Part shown: piece after piece, positions 1 through 12,371 of the stretch
How positions within the stretch are numbered: position 1 is the first letter of the stretch
Layout of the letters: the number at the start of each line of letters is the position of its first letter
Assembly: GCA_032207245.1 (NCBI GenBank)
Contig: CM063505.1
Location: forward strand, 169,433,890-169,497,889
Source of the DNA: Pardosa pseudoannulata
Lineage: Eukaryota > Arthropoda > Arachnida > Araneae > Lycosidae
Reading direction: 5' to 3'
Length of the DNA stretch: 64,000 bases
The notes under the pieces: generated by a model
The model's input: only the letters and a program-made list of their open reading frames with translations
Databases searched by the model: none
Told to the model about the DNA's origin: nothing
Position numbers and translations under genes: made by a program

Positions 1-640
1 CAAGTACATATAACTTTTTCGTCTGGAATGACTACTGAATTTCACAGCACTGACAGAAATTCGCAAACTTTAATCCAGTATCACTGTAATCATAACTCAA
101 ATATAAAATTTAAGCTATGTAATAATTTTAAAGATTTTAAAATCTTATAATTTCTGGATATATAACATTCTCTTATACATCCTCGGAATACAGTTTTCAA
201 GGAAAAAAAGTATCCTGTTAGAATATTTTTGAGTTGAAATTTATTTATTTAATTTAATTACTTTATAATTCTAAAATTCATAAATAGGTCAGAATAACTT
301 TTTTTCTCCTGAAAGTTTAAAATTTACGCTTTTCAAAATAGTATTTTAATATTATATTCTAATATGATATAAAATGTTAAAATTAACTTTAAAGAAACTT
401 ATTATACACGCATTTTAAGCATCTTAATGCCAGTCAGTGGAAAATTTGTACTATCAAAAAAAAAAAAAAAAAAATCAGTGAAAAATTTGTATTATTAAAA
501 AAAAAAGTTTTCTTTACAAGAAATTCAGAACATTTCTTCAAGGTCACTATTATTTAAAATTTAAGGTTCATTGCCAATGATCATCTTTTGGGATAAGCAA
601 AAATATATATCACGAATTCTTAAACTAATAACGAAACAAA
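1..640. other. 3' flank of array unit 1 (spacer, no gene)
   Basis: No coding region is seen. The left edge resembles the spacer near 32,390-32,520, which lies downstream of another gene copy: both have a block reading roughly GAATGACT..ATGAATTT followed by AATCCAGT and TACT. The window therefore opens inside a spacer, and at least one more gene copy may lie to the left. Confidence 0.55.
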
Positions 641-670
641 AAAGGTCAAATAACATCTTTGAATAAAATA

Positions 671-725
671 TTTATTAAAATGATTATCACATGCAAGCTT
701 TCAATAAATAAGTAAATAAATAAAT
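671..725 (-). promoter_or_regulatory. 3' UTR AU-rich element and poly(A) signal of copy 1
   Basis: On the gene strand the 3' UTR carries four AUUUA pentamers (plus-strand TAAAT at 705, 713, 717 and 721; the last three overlap), about 130 nt after the stop. AATAAA follows (plus-strand TTTATT at 671-676). The ARE therefore lies inside the predicted mRNA, upstream of cleavage. Overlapping AUUUA nonamers are the class II ARE known from vertebrate cytokine mRNAs. A function here is inferred from conserved position in every copy. Confidence 0.6.
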
Positions 726-856
726 CCATAAAATAATATATCAGATTAAAAAAATAAAATGAAGCTTGACAATATACATATGGTTTTGATGAATGTAGAT
801 CACTTCAATGTTATCACAATGCAGCAAAAAGTTTTGTTTATAAAACATTTTTCATT

Positions 857-1423
857 TTAATTAATACCTTTCATCCGAATAACACCAGAATTCTTCACTG
901 TGACTAAAAGCGGATTATTACCTCTAACACAAGCCACACTTATGGTCTTCCATTCAGTTCTATAGAAGGACGTCAAGTTGTCGTTTTCATATTTCATTAA
1001 CACAGGAATATTATACCTGACTTCTTCACACTTCACTTTTCGTTGGTTTCTAATGAGGATGGGAGTATTTCTCCAAGAATTTTCACATTCCATGTTTGGT
1101 AGCACTTGAGGAATTCTGTCGATCTGAATATCAAACTGCCATCTACTTTTGCACGCTTCATCTCCGGCCAGTCCAATTTCAATGTCATTAAAACACATAC
1201 TTGACTCTTTTTTATTATGTATATTCACCCAAGGTAAGTCAATTGGTTTTCTTCTGTTGTCAATTACTTCTTGTAATCCGAAAGATTCAACAGATGTACT
1301 ATGGACTCCGTGCTCTGATTTTCGGAAGTCCTGGATGGACTGTTCAGTTAAATGTGTTGGAAAGGCAAAGGCACAAACTGTCAACCACAGCAAAATCTCC
1401 ACAAAAATTGTTAATATAGCCAT
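857..1423 (-). CDS. IL-17-like secreted cytokine, copy 1 (intact)
   Basis: A 188-aa single-exon ORF. Residues 1-20 form a signal peptide (hydrophobic core, CAFA before FPTHL). Residues 21-74 are a polar spacer with conserved LPWVN (W65). Residues 75-170 resemble the IL-17 cytokine domain: W95-QFD, DRIPQVLP at 102-109, C113, C132, IPVLMKY, W158, and ISVACV with C165. Mature cysteines are C77, C91, C113, C132 and C165. N149-L-T is a likely N-glycosylation site. IL-17 proteins are secreted dimers that signal through IL-17 receptors with SEFIR domains; this role is inferred. The start is fixed by the signal peptide and a TATA box 79 bp upstream. An extended tail of 23 residues follows the last cysteine. 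No viral or bacterial alternative fits. Confidence 0.78.
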   Translation of the reverse strand: MAILTIFVEILLWLTVCAFAFPTHLTEQSIQDFRKSEHGVHSTSVESFGLQEVIDNRRKPIDLPWVNIHNKKESSMCFNDIEIGLAGDEACKSRWQFDIQIDRIPQVLPNMECENSWRNTPILIRNQRKVKCEEVRYNIPVLMKYENDNLTSFYRTEWKTISVACVRGNNPLLVTVKNSGVIRMKGIN

Positions 1424-1501
1424 TTGTATGATAAACGATGAGCAGTAGCTACAATGATTTCGATCTGTAAATCAAGTGTGAATAACCGTTCTATTTTACA
1501 G

Positions 1502-1642
1502 TATTTATACAATTCAAAAAGTAGTTTAATCGGGGAATTTTAGGAAATGCCGAAAGATATCTTAACGTTGTTAATATTACGATTACATGATAGGAAAGAA
1601 AAACCAACTTTTATCTTTTTGTTTTGGGTATCTTTTTTATCT
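1502..1642 (-). promoter_or_regulatory. Promoter of copy 1: TATA, kB-like and GATA sites
   Basis: On the gene strand TATAAATA lies at 1502-1509, 79 bp before the ATG. A kB-like block (plus-strand GGGGAATTTT) is at 1532-1541. GATA motifs (plus-strand TTATCT, i.e. AGATAA) are at 1611-1616 and 1637-1642. The stretch between, including GCCGAAAGATATCTTAACGT, is almost unchanged in most copies. kB plus GATA pairing is known from insect immune promoters; its use here is inference. Confidence 0.55.
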
Positions 1643-1649
1643 CTCAGAA

Positions 1650-4600
1650 TAACATGAATGAAAAGTGTAAACTGTGGGAAAAAATGCAATGATATTTAGG
1701 TTTCACTCACCGTGTTTTGGTAAAATAGGAAAAATAACGGAGTGCATGTATGGGGCTTTTTTGAATGTTTCAAAGAAAATTATTGAAAAATTATTCTACA
1801 ATCAAAGTATAATCTTTTGAATATTTTTTAATAAATCTGACTTATGTTTTCATTTGAGAGAATATTAGACACACGAATAAAGGAAAATAATTTCTTTTAG
1901 CACTCTCTTAAGCATTCTTTATCATTTACTTTTGCATTGTATTACTTTAACTTTTTCAACTGTAATATAACTTAAGTGTTTATTGTTGAATGTGATTATT
2001 TATTATAACCTTTTACAGTTGTAAAACATAAAACTAGTTGCTGGAAAATTTAACTTCTTTTTTATATTCTATTCAGATAATGCCAGAATAAGTAGGATAA
2101 TATCGTTTGTTCAATTTGAATTAATATCATGGTTTTTCAATCTGTTGGATCAGGTAGTGAGCAACAAGCCTATATTTAATTAATCGGTGGAACAAGAAAT
2201 TAACATTTTTTTTTCAAAATGAATTTAACACTTCCTTTATAAAACCCATAGGTTCCCAGTGGGTGTTACTGCCCATCAATGTGCACTGAATTAACTGTAA
2301 ACACCATTAGAGTGGTAGTAAATTTAGCAGCAAATGGGAGGGGCATTCAGGGTGTCCAGGGGGTGGGATGTTGTAAGTAATATCTCTAATACATGATAGC
2401 TATAAAAACAATCACTAAATGAATAAAATGATATTTACCGTAATGAATAAGATTTTATTCTGAATTATAAATTTCGTGAATTCCACTATGGGCGTCCCGT
2501 ATGATACAATATAGAAATTTAAATTGCAATTTCTTCATTGTATCAGTACAGTATCGAGTATACTATTTAAGAAAAGTAACATTAATGAGCGTACGAAATA
2601 TGTTCATAAATTGAACCCCGACAGTGACAAACTGCTTAAAGTCCACCAGCCTCAATTAACAACTTAACTATTTATTTCTTAACTTTATGATTATCTATGT
2701 TTTTAATAGAGAACGTTTTACTAAATTTCATGGACATTGTAATTAATTTCTAACGTATGATTCTTAATAAATTGATAGGTAGATAAAATAGATGTAGATG
2801 ATCTGAAGTAATATTTTAATTTTGGGAATAATTAAGAACTATATAATAGGTGGTGTTCGAATAATGTTTTCACTTATGATGCGAACAGTAATTCAGAAAA
2901 GATCAGTAAGCTCATTTCTACTCTATAACTAATATACTCTCATTTAAATGTTATTATCCTCATTTAAAGGCTTCTTATACTTATTTAAGGGCTCACAAAA
3001 TTCAAGAATTTCTTCAAGAATTTTGATTTTTCAGTTTTTTTATATTAAACTACAATTGCTTTTGTGCATTTTGGTACCATTCTTTATTCGAAATTCCAAA
3101 CAGAACTCGAGTAATAATTAAATGTATAGTTACTCTTACACAGTTAAAAAGAAGCATTCTTTATTTTCTCATTTTCAAAAATTTTACTATTCAAATTCAC
3201 ATTATGAAATATTTTGAGGAAATTTGGTAGATATATTCACTTTGTTATGTAGAATAACTTATATCTCAAATTAATTGGCGTGTTAAATAATTGTATTTTA
3301 TGTTTGCATATACTTTTAAAAAATATAACTTTTTAAAATAACTTAATCATATTCAATAAAATAGTATTAATTTTGATATAATGCTCCGGTTTGTGGTATA
3401 AGTTCATGATACAATATAATCTTTTTCGTAACAAATGGAATAATGTTCTGGAAATTTATGTATTTTTTTTCTAAATATGAATCAAACTTATCAATATTTT
3501 TAGTATTAAATTTAATTTAAATTTTAATTTTACGGTTTTTTGATTTAAAAAACCGTACATTTTGAATAGTTCAAGCATATATTGGTAAAATTTCATTATA
3601 ATTTGAAGAGTATGTGAGCAGAAAAAAACAATTTGTAACATGTAAAATTTAGCATTCTTTGACAACGTACGACTCCTTAGACCCACCCCTTAAATAAAAT
3701 AAGACACGCAACTGATGAAAAGAACGACGCTGCACTTCATTTTTTAATTTCGCAAGTTGTGATTCATCGTTTGGTATTTGCGTAGCGTTTTAATACCGTT
3801 CTTAATCCGTTCTGGTTGATTCAGCACAAATATAATATGAATATTTTAGGTTTGTAGATAATAACCAATAAATCATAAAAAATAAATACCAATTATAACA
3901 ATATAAATAATTAATTTTGGTTCATTCTTTGCTGTTTTGATTTTGTGTTGCAGTGTGTGCATGATACGTATTTTATTCACTACACTGTTTCTTGTAGTTT
4001 CGTTTGTTTCAATTGATATAAAGGTTAATAATTGATCATATATACCTTCACATATATGAATCATTAATAATTTATGCTAGTTGCTTCTCTACGAACAGTC
4101 GGTCTTAGTTATACAAGTTCTCAATATAAAGGCTATATTTATTTCAAAATTAGTTTTTAGTTTTTTCCTTACCCTGAATATAAAAAATTTCCAAATTAAA
4201 ACAGATTTTTTTTATAAAATAAATAATGCATATTACATAAATACTATGTTTTTCATAAACCTAAATATAAACTAACGAAATCAAAGAACTCCAGTTGGTA
4301 GCATTTGGTGCAAAATCCATGAACTCGAATAACGCTTGCTAGGTAGGGTGCAAGATAATTTAAAAGAACCAAGGTACCTATAAAATATAAATATTAATAA
4401 AATGACATAAATAAAGTGCTAATTAAACTAAATTTTGTATACTTTGTTAATGTTGTCAATAAAATATATTCCAATGTGAAAAAAAAACTAAGAAATGAAA
4501 TTAAAAATAAAGAAATATACTTATTAAAAATTTAATAATAAAATTAATCTTGGTTCAGAAACATTAAAGTTTTTATTATTAAGAAGCACATTTTAAACTC

Positions 4601-5067
4601 TATCGCATGGAATAAGTAACGTAAACGTTTTGGTTTTTTATCTTTACAAATTTTCCTAAAAACATCAAATAATCATTATTTTTTCAGAAATTTAAGCATT
4701 TTTTGACTATTTAAACAATTATATGAAAAAAACCTCCTGTGTGAATATAGTTACACCTTTTCGTAAGGGAAAGTAAACTAAATCAGTAAACTAACGTAGG
4801 GATTTTGTATAAAACACCGAAGATGGCCAACTAAGGAAAACCTTATAGTTCAAACATGCTGACGTAAATTTAAAGCCATAAGTCATTAGGGTCCCATAAA
4901 TCTTTCAGGGGTTTATAAATATAAAGTGAATGAAAAAAAATCCGCTTCTCAATTTTTCTATTTTTAACTTCTTATCTAAACTTATCATTGGAACTGCAGT
5001 TCGCAACCTCAAGGAAGTGAACTAACAAATTAAAATTTTGTAATGGTCAATTTAGGAAATTCCGAAC

Positions 5068-5105
<38 letters not shown>

Positions 5106-6540
5106 AGAGAGAGAGAGAACTCTATTGGAGGCAGATTTTTAAACACATTTTTTACCCATCTGTTTACTCAGATTTTTACTTAATTCTACTGCTAGCTGAT
5201 CTCTGAGTTTTGTCCTGTCCAAATAATAAAGTGGGATCTCTGCAATGATCTGGTAATAAAGGTATTTCGTGACTAAGATGGTGTCTTGGTCTGGCCATGA
5301 CTGTAATCTTCCGTCGTGGACCACGTCTTATTACACACACACACATACATAGAGGAAATTCAATTTTGAAATTAATTATAAAATTTGAAATTGTTTTTTT
5401 CATAATCTGTTGCCTAGTATTTCAATTTATTATGCTATAATGTTTCCGCTTCCAACATCATGGTCACCTCACTGACCATGACACAAGTTACATCATATTA
5501 AAAATAGTTATGCCGGAACACAATGCCGATACAAAATAGCCAGTTTCAATGAAATAATAATGAAATGCTGACACCAAAAATCATCTTCAAGTGTATAATG
5601 AGATACAACTTACGACGAGATTTTCATAACAACCTATCCATACACTTGGAGACATTAGAAAAGAAGGCAAAAGTCATCATTAAGTTAACTAAGTGTTGAC
5701 TCTAACATATTGTAAAGGGATTATTAATTTGAGATTTACCAGAAAATTCTACGTTCATATTTAAAGCACATTTCAAGTACTTGCTAGATGTCTAGAAATT
5801 TCAAGAAAAAATCTGCATAAAAGAATTAGTGGAAAGTAAATTTGAAATTCATATTTTTTAAATAGTAAAGTATTTATAGAAGTTTAAATTGTAAAGTAGA
5901 AGTTCTTCAGTCGTGATTAAATTTTAAGTACTACTCAAAAGAGGATGAAATATTTATTAAATAATATAACTTTTTTGTTTGAAATGACTCATGAACATAA
6001 AAATTAATGCAGAGTTTCTACAGCCATTGCTTAAATGCATAAATTGAGAGTTTTAATAATTTTAAATCATGGAAAGTTTAAAATTTCTATGAAACATTGC
6101 AGTGCACTTCCACTGATTACAGGTTTTTGAAAAAGGGAAATCCTGTGAGGTTTGATTCCTTCAAGTAGAAATTATTTATTCATTTTAAGAATTTTAATTA
6201 TCTTTCTAAAATTTATTATTCGAAATCTTCTATATAGGGATAAACAATTTTTTTAGTATTGCATTTGAATTTCTAATTTTCTTAGACATTTTCTACTATT
6301 CCGTACTATAAAACTTTAAAATGAATATGCAAAAATCTATTCTAAGAGTATGCTATGCATAATAATACAAGTTTGTGAACAATGTATGATATTTAAGAGA
6401 ATAATATCTTCTAAATCATATGAGAATCAGAATATTTTTCAACGTTATTTGAAATGTAAGAATTATTGCTCATGAACATCATTTATGATAAAAAAAAAGC
6501 CTGTATGATGTATTATCAAATTAACATAAAATAAAAAAAT
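1650..6540. other. Spacer 1 of the tandem array
   Basis: No gene is seen. From about 2,848 onward it is collinear with the spacer at 7,836-11,530 (landmarks: AGGTGGTGTTCGAATAAT near 2,848 and 7,836; GACCATGACACAAG near 5,474 and 10,484). The part at 1,930-2,440 is missing from spacer 2 but reappears near 25,760-26,160. Short ORFs at 3471-3686, 3873-4064 and 5139-5403 are not maintained between copies. A (GA)n tract lies at 5072-5119. Confidence 0.6.
5072..5119. repeat. (GA)n microsatellite
   Basis: About 48 bp of GA dinucleotides with one interruption (GATTGAGA). The equivalent place in spacer 2 (near 10,078) lacks the repeat and reads AAAAAGAAGTACTCTAG, so it expanded after duplication. Confidence 0.9.
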
Positions 6541-6564
6541 CAAATAGCGTCTTTTAATAAAATA

Positions 6565-6615
6565 TTTATTACAATAATTGTCACATGGAAGCTTTCAATA
6601 AATAAATAAATAAAT
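6565..6615 (-). promoter_or_regulatory. 3' UTR AU-rich element and poly(A) signal of copy 2
   Basis: Four overlapping AUUUA pentamers (plus-strand 6597-6615), then AATAAA (plus-strand TTTATT 6565-6570). The layout is the same as in copy 1, although copy 2 is broken. Confidence 0.55.
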
Positions 6616-6733
6616 CCATTAAAAATAACATTTCAGATAAAAAAAATTATGTATGACAATATACATGTGGTGTTGATGAACGTACATTAATGTTATCACA
6701 ATGTAGCAAAGAATTCCTTTTATAAAATATTTT

Positions 6734-7311
6734 TCATTTAATACCTTTCATGGGTAAAACACCAGAATCCTTTACTGCAACTAACAGAGGGTTATTACTT
6801 CTAACACAAGCCACACTTATGGTCTTCCATTCAGTTCTATAGAAGGACGTTGAATTGCCCTTTTCATATTTCATTAACACAGGAATATTATATCTAACCT
6901 CTTCGCATTTCACTTTTGGTTGGTTCCTCCTCAGTATAGGAGCATATCTCCAAGAATTTTCACATTCCATATTTGGTAACACTTGAGGAACTCTGTCTAT
7001 CTGAATATCAAACTGCCATCTAATTTTGCAGGCTTCATCTCCGGCCAGTCCAGTTTCAATTTCAGTAAAACACATACTTGACTCCTTTTTATTATGTATA
7101 TTCATCAAGGTAAGTCGGTTGATTTCCTGCTGTTGCCAATTACTTCTTGTAATCCGAAAGATTCGACAACTGTATTATGGACTTTGAGCTGTGATTTTTG
7201 GAAGTCCTGGATGGACTTTTCAGTTAAATGTGTTGGAAAGGCAAAGGTACAAAGTGTCGACCAGAACAAAACCTGGAACAAAACCTGGAGAAAAGTTGCT
7301 AATATAGCCAT
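6734..7311 (-). pseudogene. IL-17-like copy 2, broken by frameshift
   Basis: The 5' part (7311 down to 7105) encodes the signal peptide and spacer up to STDLP and then meets TGA at 7107-7105. The 3' part (from about 7100 down to 6734) continues in another frame with the full IL-17-like domain, all five cysteines, DRVPQVLP and VACVR. Copies 1 and 3 read CCTTGGGTGAAT at this place; copy 2 reads CCTTGATGAAT, one base shorter. The signal region also has a small in-frame duplication (QVLFQVLF). The rest is so well kept that the break must be recent. A sequencing error is the main alternative. Confidence 0.75.
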
Positions 7312-7388
7312 TTCGATGAGAAACGATGATCAGTAGCTACAATGATTTCGATTTGCAAACAAGTGTGAGTAACTGCTCTAGTTTACTG

Positions 7389-7531
7389 TATTTATACAAA
7401 TCAAAAAGTTGTTTAATTCGGGAAATTTTAGGAAATGCCGAAAGATATCTTAACGTTGTCAATATTACGATTAAATGATAAGAAAGAAAAACCAACTTTT
7501 ATCTCTTTAATTTTCGTATGTTTTTTTATCT
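7389..7531 (-). promoter_or_regulatory. Promoter of copy 2
   Basis: TATAAATA at 7389-7396, kB-like GGGAAATTTT (plus strand) at 7420-7429, and AGATAA GATA motifs (plus-strand TTATCT) at 7499-7504 and 7526-7531. The order and spacing match copy 1. Confidence 0.5.
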
Positions 7532-7539
7532 CTCAGGAT

Positions 7540-10500
7540 AACATGAATGAAATGGTTAACCTGTGGGAAAAAATGTAAGGTTATTTAGGTTTCACTCATC
7601 GCCTTTTGGTAAAATAGGGAAAAAACTCACTACATATATGGGACTTTTTTAAATGTATCAAAGAAAATTATTGAAAAATTATCCTACACTCAATGTGTAA
7701 TCTTTTGAATAATTTTAACAAATCTGGCGTATGTTTCCATTTGTGAGAATATATTAGGCAAACAAATAAAAGAAAACGATTTCCTATAGCACACTCTTAA
7801 GCATTCTTTATCATTTACTTTTGCATTATACAAATAGGTGGTGTTCGAATAATTTTTCACTTATAATGGGGATGATGGGTCAGAAAAATCGTGAATCTCT
7901 GATGTAATCTATACCTAATATATTCCCATTTAAATGTTATTATCCTCATTTAAAGGCTTCTTATAATTAATTAAGGTGTCACAAGACTGAAGGATTTGCT
8001 AAAGGATTTTGATTTTTCAATTTTTTTTGTATTAAACTACAATTGCTTTTGTGCATTTTGTTACCATTCTTTATTCGGAATTACAAACAAAAGTCGAGTA
8101 ATGATTAAATGTATAGTTACTCTTACGCAGTTAAAGAGGAGCATTTTTATCTTTAACTGCATTTTTCTCATCTTCTAAAATTTTACACTTGAAATTTATA
8201 TTATGAAATATTTTGAGGAAATTTAGTAGATATATTCACTTTGTTATGAAGAACAACTTATGTCTCAAATTTATTGGCCTATTAAATAATTGTATTTTAT
8301 GTTTGCATATACTTTTAAAAAAAGACAACTCTTTAAGTTATCTTAATCATATTCAATAAAAAAGTATTAATCTTGATATAATGCTCCGGTTTGAGGTATA
8401 AGTTCAAGATACAACATATTCTTTTTTCGTAACAAGTGGAATTTTGTTCTTGAAATTTATATATATTTTTTCTAAATTTGAATCAAACTTATCAATATTT
8501 TTTGTATTAAATTTAATTTAAATTTTAATGATCTAAAAAAAACGCACATTTTGTATAGTTGAAGTATATATTGGTAATAATTTCATTATAATTTGAAGAG
8601 TATGGGAGCAGAAAAAATAATAATTTGTAACATGTAAAATTAAACATTCTGTGAGAAAGTACGACTCCTTAGACCCACCCCTTAAATAAAATAAGATACG
8701 CAACTGATGAAAAGAACTGAGCTGCACTTCATTTTTTAATTTCGCAAGTTGTGATTCATCGTTTGGTATTTGCGTAGCGTTTTAATACCGTTCTTAATCC
8801 GTTCTGGTTGATTCAGCTCAAATATGAATATTTTAGGTTTGTAAATAATAGCCAATAAAGCATAAAAAATAATTACCAATTATAATAATGTAAGTAATTA
8901 GTTTTGGTTCATTCTTTGCTGTTTTGATTTTGTGTTGCAGTATGTGCATGATACGTATTTTATTCACTACACTGTTTCTCGTAGTTGCGTTTGTTTCAAT
9001 TGATATAATGGTTAATAATTGATCATATATTCCTTCAGCTATAGGAATCATTAACAATTTATGCTAGTCACTTCCCTACGAACAGTCGGCCTTAGTTATA
9101 CATCTTCTCAAAGAAAAGGCTATATTTATTTCAAAATTAGTTTTTAGTTTTTTCCTTATCCGGAATATAAACAATTTCCATATTAAAACAGATTTTTTTT
9201 ATAAACTAAATAATGCATATTACATAAATACTATGTTTTTCATAAACCTAAATATAAACAAACGAAATGAAAGAACTCCAGTTGGTAGCATTTGGTGTAT
9301 AATCCATGAACTCCATTAACGCTTGCTAGGTAGGGTGCAAGATAATTTAAAAGGAACAAGGTACCTATAAAATATAAATATCAATAAAATAACATAAATA
9401 AAGTGCTAATTAAATTTGTATACTTTGTTAATGTTGTCAATAAAATATTTTCCAATGTGAGAAAAAAAACGAAGAAATGAAATTAAAAATAAAGAAATAT
9501 ACTTATTAAAAATTTAATAATAAAACTAATCGTGGCACAGAAACATTAAAATTTATATTAATAAGAAGAACATATTAAACGTTATCGTATAGATTACGTA
9601 ACTTAAAAGTTTTAGTTTTTTATCTTTACAAATTTTCCTAAAAACATCAAATAATCATTATTTTTTCAGAAATTTAAGCATTTTTTGACTATTTAAACAA
9701 TTATATGAAAAAAACCTCCTGTGTGAATATAGTTACACCTTTTCGTAAGGGAAAGTAAACTAAATCAGTAAACTAACGTAGGGATTTTGTGTAAAACACC
9801 GAAGATGGCCCCCTAATGAAATCGCACTAAACTCTCTGTAATCTGATAGTACAAACATGCTGACGTAAATTTATAGCCAAAAACCATTAAAACCTAATAA
9901 ATCTTTCATGGATTTACAAATATAAAGGAAAAGAAAAAAATCCTTTTCTCTACTTCTCCCTTTTTAACCCCTTATCTAAACTTACCACTGGGATTACAAT
10001 TCGAACCCTAAAGGAAATGGACTAACCAAAGAAAATTTTATAGTGCCCTAGTCCTCAATTTAGGAAATTCCGAACAAAAAGAAGTACTCTAGTGGACACA
10101 GAATTCTAAACAGATTTCGACCTATATTTTTTACTCAGCTGTTTACGCAGATTTTTACTTAATTCTACTGTTAGCTGATCTCTGAGTTTTGTCCATTTCA
10201 AATAATGAAGTGGGAGCCCTATAATGCTCTGGCAATAAAACTATTTCGTGACTATGGTGTATTGTTAAGGCCATGATTGTAATCGTCCTTGTAGACCACG
10301 TCTTATAACGCACATATACACATACATACAGGTAAACCAAGTTTCGAAATAAATTATAAAATTTGAGGCTTTCTTTTCCATAGTCTGGTGCCTTGTATTT
10401 CACGTGTCATGACGAGTGCAAACATGCAACAATTTTTTCTGCAATAATGTTTCGGCTCGAAGAATCATGGTCACCTCATTGACCATGACACAAGTTACAT

Positions 10501-11530
10501 CATATTAGAAAAAATTACTTCGAAACACAATGCCGATACAAAATAGCCAGTTTCAATGAAATAATAAAGAAATGCTGACACCAAAAATCATCTTCAAGTG
10601 TATAATGAGATACAACTTACGACGAGATTTTCATAACAACCTATCCATTCATTTGGAGACATTAGAAAAGAAGTCAAAATTCATAATTAACGAAACTGAG
10701 ATTTGACTCTAACATATTGTTAAGGGATTATTAATTTGAGATTTTCCAGAAAATTCTACGTTTGTATTAAACCACCTTTCAAGTACTTGCCAGATGTCTA
10801 GAAATTTCAAGAAAAAAATGTACACAAATAAATTAGCAAAAAGTAAATTTGAAATTCACATTTTTTTAATAGTAAAGTATTTGTAGAAGTTTAAATTGTA
10901 AAGTAGAAGTTCTCTAGTCTTAATTAAATTTGAAGTACAACTCAGAAGAAGACGACATTTTTATTAATTACATATAATTTTTTGCTTGAAATGAGTCATG
11001 AACATAAAAATTCATTCAATGTTTCTACAGCCATTACTTTAATGAATACTAAGAGTTTTAATATTTTTGAATCATGGAAAGTTTAAAATTTCTCTGAAAC
11101 ATTGCAGTCTTCTTCCATGGATTAGAACTTTTTTTTAAAAAGTGAATTTTGTGAGATTTTATTACTTAAGTCAGAAATTATTTATTCATTTTAAGAATTT
11201 TAATTATCTTTCTAAAATTTATTTTTCGAAAACTTCTATACAGGGATAAACAACTTTTTTAGTCTTGTATTTGAATTTCTAATTTTCTTAGACGTTTTCT
11301 ACCATAAAACGTTAAAATGAATATTGAAAAATCTATTCTAATAGTATGCTATGCATAATAATACAAGTTTGTGAACAATGTATGATATTTAATAGAATAA
11401 TATCTTCTAAATCATATGAGAATCAGAATAATTTTCAACGTTATTTGAAATGTAAGATTTATTGCCCTTGAACATCATTTATGATACAAAAAGCCTGTAT
11501 CATGTATTATTAAATTAACATAAAATAAAA
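7540..11530. other. Spacer 2 of the tandem array
   Basis: No gene is seen. It is collinear with 2,848-6,540 over nearly its whole length. The 60-codon ORF at 7996-8178 has an 80-codon partner in spacer 3, but the copy in spacer 1 does not keep the frame, so I do not call it. The C-terminal stretch of the ORF at 10155-10403 differs from its partner in spacer 1. Confidence 0.6.
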
Positions 11531-11558
11531 AAATCAAATAGCGTCTTTTAATAAAATG

Positions 11559-11609
11559 TTTATTACAATAATTGTCACATGGAAGCTTTCAATAAATAAA
11601 TAAATAAAT
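11559..11609 (-). promoter_or_regulatory. 3' UTR AU-rich element and poly(A) signal of copy 3
   Basis: Four overlapping AUUUA pentamers (plus-strand 11591-11609), followed on the gene strand by AATAAA (plus-strand TTTATT 11559-11564). Confidence 0.6.
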
Positions 11610-11726
11610 CCATTAAAAGTAATATTTCAGATAAAAAAACGATGTATGACAATATACATGTGGTATTGATGAACGTACATTAATGTTATCACAATGTAGA
11701 AAAGAGTTCCTTTTATAAAATATTTT

Positions 11727-12293
11727 TCATTTAATACCTTTCATGGGTATAACACCAGAATTCTTTACTGCAACTAACAGTGGATTATTACTTCTAACAC
11801 AAGCCACGCTTATGGTCTTCCATTCAGTTCTATAGAACGACGTCAAGTTGTCATTGTCATATTTCATTAACACAGGAATATTATATCTAACCTCTTCGCA
11901 TTTTACTTTTGGTTGGTTCCTCCTTAGTATGGGAATATTTCTCCAAGAGTTTTCACATTCCATATTTGGTAGCACTTGAGGAATTCTGTCGATCTGAACA
12001 TCAAACTGCCATCTACTTGTGCAGGCTTCATCTCCTGCTAGTCCAGTTTCGATAGCAGTAAAACACATTCTTGACTCCTTTTTATTATGAATATTCACCC
12101 AAGGTAAGTCGGTTGATTTCCTGCTGTAGTCAATTACTTCTTGTAATCCGAAAGATTCGACAGCTGTATTATGGACTTTGAGCTGTGATTTTCGGAAGTC
12201 CTGGATAGACTGTTCAGTTAAATGTGTTGGAAAGGCAAAGGCACAAAGTGTTGACCAGAACAAAACCTGGACAAAAGTTGCTAATATATCCAT
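11727..12293 (-). CDS. IL-17-like secreted cytokine, copy 3 (intact)
   Basis: A 188-aa ORF, collinear without gaps with copy 1. It has a signal peptide (residues 1-20), C77, C91, C113, C132 and C165, W95, DRIPQVLP, the NLT sequon near 149 and W158. The start MDILATF replaces the MAILATF of sister copies. Its domain half is closest to copies 7 and 8 (AGDEACTSRWQFDVQ is shared with copy 7), while its N-terminal half is closest to copies 2 and 5. This suggests exchange between copies. The gene has its own TATA promoter and 3' UTR ARE, so it should be an independent transcription unit. The cytokine role is inferred from the family signature. Confidence 0.78.
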   Translation of the reverse strand: MDILATFVQVLFWSTLCAFAFPTHLTEQSIQDFRKSQLKVHNTAVESFGLQEVIDYSRKSTDLPWVNIHNKKESRMCFTAIETGLAGDEACTSRWQFDVQIDRIPQVLPNMECENSWRNIPILRRNQPKVKCEEVRYNIPVLMKYDNDNLTSFYRTEWKTISVACVRSNNPLLVAVKNSGVIPMKGIK

Positions 12294-12371
12294 TTCGATG
12301 AAAAACGATGATCAGTAGCTACAATGATTTCGCTCTGCAAACCAAGTGTGAGTAGCTGCTCTAGTTTACTG

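Noticed and set aside
770..785. Pumilio-type site (TGTATATT on the gene strand) in the 3' UTRs
   Set aside because: It differs at the last base from UGUANAUA, and conservation follows from recent duplication. Too weak to call.
1149..1448. Plus-strand ORFs opposite the cytokine copies (also 16377-16667, 20608-20859, 27691-27894)
   Set aside because: Antisense shadows of well-supported genes. They differ in length between copies, and there is no start context or signal.
5139..5403. ORFs with a partner at 10155-10403 (ending KTQRSA-SRIK)
   Set aside because: The frame is not conserved beyond a short stretch and no domain is recognised. The spacer 4 version is broken.
7996..8178. Hydrophobic ORF in spacer 2 with a partner at 12910-13152
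   Set aside because: The similarity follows from spacer duplication. Spacer 1 does not keep the frame, and the sequence is AT-driven.
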